Origin: Liolophura sinensis
Taxonomy: Eukaryota; Mollusca; Polyplacophora; Chitonida; Chitonidae
NCBI RefSeq assembly: GCF_032854445.1
Contig: NC_088296.1
Coordinates: forward strand, 22,435,853-22,499,852
Direction: 5' to 3'
DNA: 64,000 bases
Made by a program: the position numbers and the translations under genes. The notes under the pieces were generated by a model. That model saw only the letters and a program-made list of their open reading frames with translations, had not been told where the DNA came from and ran no database searches. This document shows positions 48,601 to 60,600 of this stretch, piece by piece; the stretch's first letter is position 1; each line of letters begins with the position of its first letter.

Positions 48601-51600
48601 GAGCAGAATTGCTGGAAGTGCCCTGGCTTGTGGCCGGTGACGAGAGTCATAATGAGAGATTGGCCGAGGGAGCAGAATTGCCGGAAGTGCCCTAGCTTGT
48701 GGTCGGTGACGAGAGTCATAATGAGAGATTGGCCGAGGGAGCAGAATTGCCGGAAGTGCCCTGGCTTGTGGCCGGTGAGGAGAGTCATAATGAGAGATTG
48801 GCCGAGGGAGCAGAATTGCTGGAAGTGCCCTGGCTTGTGGCCGGTGACGAGAGTCATAATGAGAGATTGGCTGAGGGAGCAGAATTGCTGGAAGTGCCCT
48901 GGCTTGTGACCAGTGACGAAAGTCATAATGAGAGATTGGCTGAGGGAGCAGAATTGCTGGAAGTGCCCTGGCTTGTGGCAGGTGACGAAAGTCATAATGA
49001 GAGATTGGCCGAGGGAGCAGAATTGCTGGAAGTGCCCTAGCTTGTGACCAGTGACGAAAGTCATAATGAGAGATTGGCCGAGGGAGCAGAATTGCTGGAA
49101 GTGCCCTAGCTTGTGGCCGGTGACGAAAGTCATAATGAGAGATTGGCCGAGGGAGCAGAATTGCCGGAAGTGCCCTAGCTTGTGGCCGGTGACGAGAGTC
49201 ATAATGAGAGATTGGCCGAGGGAGCAGAATTGCCGGAAGTGCCCTAGCTTGTGGCCGATGATGAGAATCATAATGAGAGATTGGCCGAGGGAGCAGAATT
49301 GCTGGAAGTGCCCTGGCTTCTGGCCAGTGACGAAAGTCACACGTTTGAATACAGCTCCAGCTGGTTCAGCTGTCTGAAATGTAATGTTTCTTGTAAGCTT
49401 CTACTCTTGTTTTTTGAAGCATATGGCATATAAAAGACCATTAAACACTGTCCATAAAAAATTTTTTTTTCTTTTTTTCTTTCAACCTAGACAAACGCAT
49501 TTGGAACTACAGAATATACTGGAAACCTTCAGTAAAAAAAATCTAATGATTTCAAAAAGCGGATTGAATGACCTTAATGTCAGTCTGCTGTGTCTTGCAG
49601 GATTTAAAGCACCGCCTGGAAGAGGTCGCTAGCAGTGAAGAAAAGGTGAACGAGATTAACCGTGAGCTGAGCGCAGAGATGTCGCAGATGATCCGAGATT
49701 ATGACGACGACAAGAGAGAGGGTCTGGAGAAGTAAGAAACAAGACTTGTGGACTGATCAAGTTGGTTTTTAGACTCGATCACAAAATGTATTTGCCCACA
49801 AAATTTGATCAGAATCTGATCATATTGATAGCAGTCATTGTGCGAAAAGTAGCAGCCAGTAAAAATCAAGGATGTAGTTCCATAGGAACTTACAGAAAAT
49901 AAGCCAGTGCACGAAGTGTTATCAAAATTAAACAGTAATAGTGTAGTTAATGAATGGAAGCCGAAGTATAATAAACAGAATGACTCAGATTAGCAGCCCT
50001 CACTTTTGTGGAGATTAAAAGTGCAAGAATGCATTGAACTCTCTTATTTCTTTTTCTGTCTTTAGTTGAGACTTCATGGGTTGACAAAACATCAGTAGGA
50101 AATATTACCACATGGCAAAACGTCATTTGGTCTTTGGCTGCGAAAGGCTGTGGTTTCCCCTGAGCTCTGCCCAGTTCCCTCAAAGCATAATGCTGACCAC
50201 CACAATATAAGTCAAATATTCTGAAGCGAGGTGTAAAACACCAGTCAAATAAATAAATCAAGTGATCTACAGCCCCCCTATAAACTTGCCACATGTTGAC
50301 CCCGAAGGATTCTCACTGTCTTGTCTAATATTACACAATGGAGGTGGAACAGAAGCGAAATTCTTGAGAAAATTTATAGTCTTGATGATAAATGACAATG
50401 AAGGACACTACCTAAAGTTGATAGTGTCTTGTCCTCTTCTTCTATCAGATGTCATGAGGCCTACATGCAGATGGTGGAGGATGCTAAGTCTCGGGTCAGA
50501 GAGGAGATTACCTCTGCTGCGGAGAGCGAAAGACAGGCTCTGGTGGAGAAGTACGAGAGTGAATTAATTATTGTCAGGTAAGAGGAGTGCCAGCAAAATT
50601 TCCTGTAATTCCACTGGCACCACACAGTTGGTATGCTTTAACACTGACGTGCAATCTTTAATCCCATTTACTTCTGGCACATTATTGCTACGTAAAGAAA
50701 ATTGGTATTAAACAGGCATTAAGAATGTTAAGGGGCGTTTGTGATGTTGATACAATCTGAAAGTGTAAGTGTAAAGCCCACATGCTCATAAGGGTACTAG
50801 TACCAGCTGGAATAAAAGCTCGAATTGCTGGAAATACGATGCAGCTGTGTTAGGTTAGGCTTAGTAGAAATTAGGTACTTTATTTGATTTTTAAAAAACT
50901 TGAGAAATCCTTTTGAACTATTAGTCATACTCAACTGATCTGGAGATGACAGCAAAGGAAGACTGAAGAGTTCAATTCCAAGAGGAGACAACTGCTATTT
51001 CTGTACAAGCCTATTAGTATTCATTGAGGCCATCTGGGGTTAGTTTCACAAAGATATTATACATGTACAATAATCACACATATAGGACAATGGTAGGGTA
51101 ATAGTGACATACAAAATGTCGTAGACAAATGCTGCTTTGTGAAACTGGGCCCTGAACAGGGCTATATTAATGTAGAATGAGTTCACCCAACTGGTGAACT
51201 GTTGTTGTTGTTGACAGGGATGAGCTGCGTGGAGCCTGGAAGGAAGTGGACACGGCTAAGGAGCTGTACATCAAACTGTCTGAGGAGAAGAAACAGCTGG
51301 AGATTCAGCTTAGAGAGGAGTTTCAGATTGAAATGGAGGTTGAAATAGAAAAGGTAACTGTTACTGCTTTCCTGTACGCATAAATACATCGCATCTGGCC
51401 GTCTTTGCATAATGAAATATTCGTAAAACACCAATGAAATAAATAAATAAATATAGCAGTAATTGTGTGGTTGATTAAATTATTTAATTTTTATCTGTAA
51501 TGCTCAAGAATGTTTCACTTACACAACACCAGTAATATTTATGGGTGCAGAATTGCTTTGTCTGGGGTAAACCACTGAACTGAACTTTGGTAAGTTGTTT

Positions 51601-54600
51601 CTCACGTAACAATACCTCATGGTATGCACAACTGTGGTTTTATTACCTCCCTTGGAATGCTCTCTTTTTTACATAACACTCAAAACAGTTACTGGTAATA
51701 ATGGGGTCTATGCACAAGTTTAATACTGGGATTGTACATGATCTTGAAAACTTTGAAGGCCTGGAATTTGAAGGTAACCTTTGTTGGCCCTGAAAGGCCG
51801 TGAAAATTATGGGTTTTTGTAGATTTATGGGCGCGGCAAAGCCTTGAAATTGAGAAGTGCCTTGATGCTCGTACTGTTGTCTGATAGAGCGACAAAAAAA
51901 CTTGAAACTTGACTTAATGTACTGTCGTGGAGAAATTTGTTTTCCAGCATCTTGTTGACCTGCTGTATATCAGTGTGAAAGTTTATTTAATTTGAGTACG
52001 TGGGAAGGTCTATCAGCAACCTGCGGATGGTCGTGGGTTTCCCCCCCACCCCGGGGTCTGTTCGGTTTCTTCCCACCATAATGCTGGCCGCTGTCGTATA
52101 AGTGAAATATTCTTGAGTACAGCATAAAACACCAATCAAATAAATAAATAAGTAAATATTTAATATGAAAATTTAGCATTGATTTCAGCTTGCACAGCTG
52201 TAGAATATGTATACAAAGAAAACTAATTAGCAAATGTGAGTTTTTGGCCTGTAAGTGCTTGGAAATTTGAAATCTGTGGGTGTCCGGTATGCCAACCTTG
52301 GTGTTAGGGCACTGAACACACAATGCTTGCATTTACATTTGCATATCCGTCGGTATTATGTTTTAATGTTAAAAAGGCAGGTATCATACATTTCAGGTGA
52401 CAAGTCGCCTGTCAAAGGAGAAACAGGTGGAACTTGAAAAATTAAAATTGGAATTGGAATCCAACATCAACCCAGATGTGGTGGCCAAAGCTAAGGAGGT
52501 GTGGCTGAGAGAACAGGAAGAGGTTTGGCAGCAGAGAATAAAGACAGAGGTAAAGTTTCACATGTGTCATTTCACAGATGTGACAGTGCACAGTGCACTT
52601 TAGTGTATCACTATTCAGCACTGTCTGTAGTTTGGTGATTTCGGAAATTAGAGGTGACATTCAAAAGAGTCAGTGCAGTGGGTTCACTGTGTTTTTAACA
52701 GGGTGGTCCAATAACGAAGCTCTATGAATATTGTGTTGCAACTGGCTTGCTACAGTGTAATATTGTCTGGATGTCTGAGAAAATGTTATATGCTTTTTAA
52801 CCCTGAACACGCAAACCAGCAAAGAAAACAAAATGCATGTACACATAGTGTAGCATCAGTGTAAAAAAACTAGACGACACTTGTAGCCTAATGGCCTAGA
52901 ATCTTGTATATTTGGGAATGAATTCAAGCTAGGCCCAGACGTACCTTGGCTGCCCAGGTTTTACTCTCCATACAGTAATCTTTGATGACCTATTGTAATG
53001 TGTTTTTATAAGCTAAACCACATTCTTCACAATCCGTTGAATATTCAGGTGGAGAAGGCCAAAGCTGACTGGCTGAAGGAGCAGTCATCCTCCCTGCAGG
53101 ACACTATAGACTCTGCCATACATGCAGCAGAGGTAGAATGGAGGACACTACAGGAAGTGGACAAGGAGAGGGAGATTAAGGAGCGCTTAACCGAAGGTGA
53201 AGATCCTCAGTGACTTCATTTTTATCAAGGTCTTTTATTAAGACAGTTTTGTGTCTGTAATTAGGAAAGTTTGCTTATAAAATAAGGAACAACCTAGTAT
53301 ATTTTGCGTTCAGCATTACGGGGATAGTGCAACGACTGTTGACCCCGTATCAGTATAATGGCTCTGTATAATATTAGCGAAGAAATACACCAGAGATTTC
53401 ACTCTGTCCGCCTAGTGTGTCCGCACCAGCGAATTTTGGCCATCAAGATGACCGAGCTGACCACTCAAACTAAAGAGAACGGTGTTGAACTGTGAAATTT
53501 TGTTTGTGTCACAGGGTTTACTAGGTCACATGACATCATCCGCCCACTATGATCAACGTAAAAATCCACCTAGTGTGTCTGCAACCATGCTGCGAATATC
53601 ATCAGCGTATTTCGCGGGTGATAAAGTTTTGCCCTAGAAGCTAAATAATCCCCCTAATGTGTCCCTGGCTTAAGCATTTCATTGAAGACCACATGTGTTC
53701 AACCAATATGACCAGCACATCATGTGACTTCTTTCAATGACTTTTAGAAGCTGAGTTGGGTAACATAAAAGATATATGGATCACAACTTCTATTATCAGT
53801 CATAATACTGACATTATCCAATGCCATTTAGAAGCTGAGGACATTATCCAAGGCCATTTAGAAGCTGAGGACGTTATCCAATGCCATTTAGAAGCTGAGG
53901 ACATTATCCAATGCCATTTAGAAGCTGAGTTGGATTACGTAAAAGATATATATCACAGCTTCTATATATTCAGTGAGCGACGTTTCGGTATAGATACTAA
54001 CACCGTTATCAAGCGTAACTATATGTGCTACGTTATACATAATATCATGCTGGAGAGTTTGTCTGTAACTTGACAGTTGATCAGGTCAGTGGTTTACCCT
54101 GGGTGTTTATACGTTATACATAATGTCATGCTGGAGAGTTTGATTGTAACTTGGCAGTTGATCAGTCAGTGGTTTACCCTGGGTGTTTATACGTTATACA
54201 TAATGTCATGCTGGAGAGTTTGTCTGTAACTTGGCAGTTGAGCAGGTCAGTGGTTTACCCTGGGTGTTTATATGTCATACATAATGTCATGCTGGAGAGT
54301 TTGCCTGTAACCTGGCAGTTGATCAGTCAGTGGTTTACCCTGGGTGTTTATACGTTATACATAATGTCATGCTGGAGAGTTTGTCTGTAACCTGGCAGTT
54401 GATCAGTCAGTGGTTTACCCTGGGTGTTTATACGTTATACATAATGTCATGCTGGAGAGTTTGTCTGTAACTTGGCAGTTGATCAGTCAGTGGTTTACCC
54501 TGGGTGTTTATACGTTATACATAATGTCATGCTGGAGAGTTTGTCTGTAACTTGGCAGTTGATCAGTCAGTGGTTTACCCTGGGTGTTTATACGTTATAC

Positions 54601-57600
54601 ATAATGTCATGCTGGAGAGTTTGTCTGTAACTTGGCAGTTGATCAGTCAGTGGTTTATCCTGGGTGTTTATACGTTATACATAATGTCATGCTGGAGAGT
54701 TTGCCTGTAACCTGGCAGTTGATCAGTCAGTGGTTTACCCTGGGTGTTTATACGTTATACATAATGTCATGCTGGAGAGTTTGTCTGTAACCTGGCAGTT
54801 GATCAGTCAGTGGTTTACCCTGGGTGTTTATACGTTATACATAATGTCGTGCTGGAGAGTTTGTCTGTAACCTGGCAGTTGATCAGTCAGTGGTTTACCC
54901 TGGGTGTTTATATGTCATACATAATGTCATGCTGGAGAGTTTGCCTGTAACCTGGCAGTTGATCAGTCAGTGGTTTACCCTGGGTGTTTATACGTCATAC
55001 ATAATGTCATGCTGGAGAGTTTGACTGTAATTTGACAGTTGAGCAGGTCAGTGGTTTACCCTGGGGGTTTCGGATACCTTTCTTTTCCCCACTCATAAAC
55101 TGACCACATCATATATGTTATGATGTTGGGGGGTGAATGACTATCAATTTATTCTTCAAATTTGTTTCATTATTCTGTAGATTTTTTGCTGTGTTGTCTT
55201 TCAGTTGAACAGATATTGCTATCTGAAAGGGCAGCAGCTGTGGAACTTGAAGTGAAATGTCGCCTGGAGGAAGAAAGGATAAAGTGGACAGAATTACTGG
55301 AAAAGGAAAAATCAGATGTCTGCAAGGAAGCAGATGTAGTGAATGAATTGCAAGACGAAAAGTCTAAACTGTGTGAAGAAAATTCAAAACTGCAGAAAGA
55401 TATTGACAACTTGAGGACAGCTCATGCAAAGGCTGAAGAAGATATGAAAATGGACATAGCGAGATTGAAACATGAATTGTCAGAAGTCGAAAGCAGCTCA
55501 GAAAAGCTACACGCAGAGAAGAAAGTTCTGCAGGATACGTTGCGAAAGGAATTTGCCGATATGCAAGAGGAAATGAACAATCTTTTGACAGAGAAGAGCA
55601 AACTTCAAGACTCAACATTAGAAGAGCTTGATAAATTGCGGCTTGAAAACGTTCGTTTGCAGGAAGAGAAGGAGAAGTTGATGGTGGAAGCCAAAGCCGA
55701 GTTGGAAGCCAAAGTGAAGATGGTGGTCAGAGAGGCAGAGGAGAAGTTCAGACAAGAGCTGGAGAAAACTGTGTCCACGGACAAGGACAAGCAACAAATC
55801 TCTGAATCTGTGATGCAAGCAAGAGTTGAGAAACAGGTAATGTTTAGCTGTTGAACTAGTGTAGATTTACAGGACTGAAAAATCATTTTGCTAGGTCCAT
55901 TCATCTCTGTGATTTCACAGTTGGTGGGCAGGGACAACCATAATAGCACATGCTGTGGGACTGATACAAAAAAATACACTGATAAACAGGTTTATGGTCA
56001 TTTCCCATTTGATTTCCCCAGATGTTTGTTCAAAAGTATTTCATCTTATTCCCTCGAAAAGCCTCACAAGTCCCGTGACTCTAATGAGATTCTCATGGAT
56101 GTTTAACACAGCTTTATTCAGTGTTGATGTGTTGTGTTTGATGACTTCAGGTGTCTGAGGCTCTGGAAAAGCCTCATAAGTCCTGTGACTCTAATGAGAT
56201 TCTCATGGATGTTTAACACAGCTTTATTCATTGTTGATGTGTTATGTTTGATGACTTCAGGTGTCTGAGGCTCTGGAAAAGGCTCATAAGCCCTGTGACT
56301 CTAATGAGATTTCCATGGATGTTTAACATGGCTTTATTCAGTGTTGATGTGTTATGTTTGATGACTTCAGGTGGCTGAAGCTCTGGAAAAGGCTCATAAG
56401 TCCTGTGACTCTAATGAGATTCTCATGGATGTTTAACACCGCAATTCAGTGTTGATGTGTTGTGTTTGATGACTTCAGGTGTCTGAAGCTCTGGAAAAGG
56501 CTCATAAGTCCTGTGACTCTAATGAGATTCTCAGGGATGTTTAACACCGCAATTCAGTATTGATGTGTTGTGTTTGATGACTTCAGGTGTCTGAAGCTCT
56601 GGAAAAGGCTCATAAGTCCTGGCAGACAGAGGAGGACGTGAACAGAGCTACAGCTGTGTGCGAGGCCCAGGAGAGTGTGAGGACAGAGCTAGAGGCACGT
56701 TATATGGCAGAGATCACCGTCGTGAAAGAGGTGATTGATGATACAGTAACAGCTGTGATGGTTATGGCTCAGGTGTGCTGCAGCTATCAGGCCATTGACC
56801 GATGAGATCTCATGTTCAAACCCAACTCTTGGTCAGGAGGCTTGTCAGGCAATTGGCAAAGGTTGATAGTCTGAACACTCGGGCTTCCTTCACCCATTAA
56901 TCTCAAGGCCGTCATATAAATGAAAAATCTTTGATCGTAGTATTGAACATCAATCAATTGATCCATCAGTCATTCATGTAGAGGGGAAATATTCCTGATG
57001 ATGTACCACTAGCTTACCACAAGCACACTTGTGGGTTTCTAGCGGTCAAGATTGTTTGAGGATAGATCCAAGGATAGATAGGAGCAGTAAGGCACTGTAA
57101 TGGCCTCTGTGGCCAAGTGGTTAGTGTAGCACAGCACAAGGACCCAGGAGCCTCTTACCAATGGGATTGCTGTGAGTTTAAGTCAAGCTTGCTGGTTCCC
57201 TCTGCCCGGTTTCCTCACACTAATAGGCTGGCTGCTGGCATATAGGTAAAATATTCTCAAGTAGTGCGTAAAACTCCAATCAAATAAAAAGGTAGTGATT
57301 ACTTGTTGTGAAAGACCAAAATCATAATAATAAATGCAGCTGTACTGTGATGAAAAATTGGTGCAATTTTTTTTTTTTTTGAGATAAATAACTATCGACC
57401 AATTGGAATTAGCTGTACCTAGACATGATATTGTTAACAGGAAAGGAGCCGATTGCAAGCTGAGGTGGACAAACTGAGAGCAGAGGTGTCTAGTCAGGAA
57501 GAGAAGTGGTCAGCTGAAAGGGAGACAATCCTCCAGGAGAAAGATGCGGAGCGCAGACGCTGCGTTGAGGAGATCCGGGCGCAGTGCGAGCAGGACATCA

Positions 57601-60600
57601 AGCAGTTCATGGAAAACCACCAGCACACACTCACCAGCGCTCTGAAAACGGCACGTCACCAGCAGACTGCGGAAAAGGTTTGTGGCTGTCAGTTAGGGAC
57701 ATTTGATTTATTTATGTATTTATTTGATTTATTTGATTTATTTATTTATTTGTTTGTTTGATTGGTGTTTTACACCATACTCAAGAATATTTCAATCATG
57801 TGATGTCGGCCAGCATTATGGTGGGAGGTAACCAGGCAAATTCCTGGGGAAGTCCACAACCATCCGCGCATTGCTGGAAGACCCCCCAATGTAGTCTTTG
57901 AGAGGTAGCCAGTTTGAGATTGACTTGAACTGACAGTGACCGTATTGGTAGGAGGCTTCTTGGCCAATGCGCTGCGCTGGCATGCTAACCCCACCAACCA
58001 GGAAGGCCCCCTGGGGACTTTTGATATCAAGTACGGCAGCAGTGCATCAGTAGACAGCAGTTTAACCATTAAGCTAAAATAACAGAGTTGTAAACTATCG
58101 GAAAAGGGTCTGTAAATTGAAATGGGGCTGCTTTAATGAGGTACTCTGAATGATAAACATTTTTTTGTAACACTTCTTTTGAAATTGTTATAATATGAAC
58201 AACAACATTAGTAATGTAACAGGAGTGTTTCCTTGAAAACGTTTCGAAATTTGACACCATCTATATTGTGTGTTTTGCAGGTAAGCGAACACTAAACAAT
58301 CCAAAAATGGACTCATTGTAAAAATGATAATCCACCTTTTTTTCCCCGCAATTTTGATGTTCACATGATTTTTTGTTTTTCAAGGCTTTTTGATTCTGAA
58401 AATGTGTCTCGAAAGGAAAAATTGCCTAGATAGTCTACATTTTCTGGGAATTAGGTTCATTTATGTTTTTATACCCTTCGACATTGGAAAAAGATTTATA
58501 CTGGTTCTAAAATAACAATTAAAATTTGGGTGGCCTAAGTAAAACGTTTAAAATTTTTAAACCTCTTGTTTTCTGTCAACAGCAACGATTTGAGCTAGAA
58601 ATCAAAGAGCTCAAGACAAGAGAGCAGCAGCTACTGGGTTCTCTAAGGTCTACTCCCAACACCTCAGAGAACTCTGACGGGAGAGCTCCCTCAGAAGGGG
58701 AGACGACTCCGGGGTCAACAGCCACCAGCTGTGACAACTGTGAACAGCTGGAGAAGGAACTGAAATCCTTCAAGGATACAGACAATTTGGAGCAAATGCG
58801 CAGAGAGAAAGAGCAGGTGAAGGAGAAGCTTACAAAGTACAACAGCCAGGTGAAGAAGCTGCTCCAAGATCGTCAGAAGCTACAGGTGTCTGTGCAGAAT
58901 CTGCAACAACGACGACAGCTGGAAGAACAGCACTTCAAACTGAAGGAGAAGCAAGCCTCGTCTGAGGATGATTCCAATGCGTCTGACCAATCAGGATCAA
59001 GGTCACGTGCTGAGGAGCAGCTTTACACTCAGCTCCAGAAAACGGAAGCTCTTGTTCGTGAACTAGAGGAAAAAAGAATGTCGGAACTAGAAGAACTCAG
59101 ATCATCTTTGGAGGCAGAACATTCTGCTGCTATGGAAACCATGAAGAGGAAAATGGTAGAACTGAGGAAAGCACACTCTGTTGAGCTGGACAAAGTACAG
59201 AGAAAGTTTGCGGATGAAAAGCAAGAGCTGACGGGGAAAATAGAAAAATTGCAATCTCGCCGGTTGACGAGTACACCTGTTCAGGTAAGAGAACTGTAAT
59301 CTGATCTTATAGTTACCCAGCGAAGTGCATTTTTGGTTTACAAGTGAAAAAACATAATTGTACAAAATGGATGATTTTTAGATTCCACGTTCCTGTGCAC
59401 ATCAAAAGTAAAATTCATGTAGCCCGATTGTAAAGGTAGAAAGCCAAGGGAGAAGTCATTTCATCTGTGGTTAATGGACCTAAAACAAACACTTCATCAC
59501 TGAACCAAGATGTGGTCTGTTCATTCCAGCCATCAAGATTTCTGTTTATCCCTTTTTTTTTTTTTAAGACGGAGACCTCTGAAGCAGAAAAGACAGCCAT
59601 TCTTGAAGTCAGAGCTCATTACATCGATGCTGTGGCCAAAATCAGAGGTATAACAACACAACATCTGCCAGACCGTTTGACAATTGTTAACATGTCAGCA
59701 GTGTTAACAATTGTCAAACTTAAAAGTGAACAAAGAACAAAAAATACTACCAGACAGCTAGACTAAATCGCTAAAATTTGTCTGAAATCAAAAAATAAGA
59801 TATGAAAAATAATCTCTACAAGGCAATTTGACTGACAAAAATACTATATTTCACCTCAAGTTTGGTATGTAAAACACCTCAGAAAACTCTTAGATGGCAA
59901 TTTACGGTAGATGAATCAATCAGAATCAAGCAAATTGTGTCCCTCAAAAAATTGTCAACTTCTGGTGAAATATAGTAATGAAAGTTTTATTTTTCAAGTT
60001 TGGTTTCTCAGACACTACATACAGACATATACATGATCCTCTTATTACTGGCGGGGCCTCCGCAGCTCAGTTGGTTAGCCCACTAGCGCAGCATAATGAC
60101 CCAGGAGCCTCTTACCAATGTGGTCACTGTGACTTCAAGTCCCGCTCATGCTGGCTTCCTGTTCGGCTGTGGGAAGGTCTGCCAGCAATCTGCGGATGGT
60201 TGTGAGCTTCCCCCAAGCTCTGCACCGTTTCCTCCCACCATGATGCTGGCCGCCGTCGTATAATATTCTCGAGTATAGTAAAAGACTAATCAAATTAATA
60301 TCTAAATCTAATTACCAGCTTGACTTTCATGAAAACATTATGCGTCTAATATTTGAAACAGGATTCCGCTGGTTGAAAATTTAGTTCATGTAAATATATT
60401 TAAATGTAGACTTTTCCAGACGTTTTGTGTGGTTTACCTTGAGAGGTGCTTAAAATAGAATTTTGGAAAGGAGGCTGCTAATATTAATAAACCAATGAGC
60501 AGCGTTTGAATCTAGACATTACACTTAGTCTTTTTTGGTGGCCTAGTGGTCTGTGTGCTAGCGCAGCACATTGAAAGAGGAACCAATGTGATCACTGTGA

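Larger units (their letters stand above)
49732..51217. other. CEP152: CEP152 introns around window exon 11
   Basis: Two introns flanking 50449-50577. They hold a SINE family 1 copy (50145-50260) and an inverted-repeat element (51035-51153). No further exon seen. Confidence 0.55.
51354..52396. other. CEP152: CEP152 intron after window exon 12
   Basis: It contains the SINE family 1 remnant at 51400 and the copy at 52000-52155; otherwise nothing recognised. Confidence 0.55.
53197..55204. other. CEP152: CEP152 intron after window exon 14
   Basis: Filled mainly by the 30-bp and 80-bp arrays and a SINE fragment. Between them (53366-53800) is unremarkable sequence. Confidence 0.6.

Noticed and set aside
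48342-49340. 332-codon antisense open frame
   Set aside because: Produced by the 69-base repeat period; no start, splice or domain evidence. Kept only as a finding about the array.
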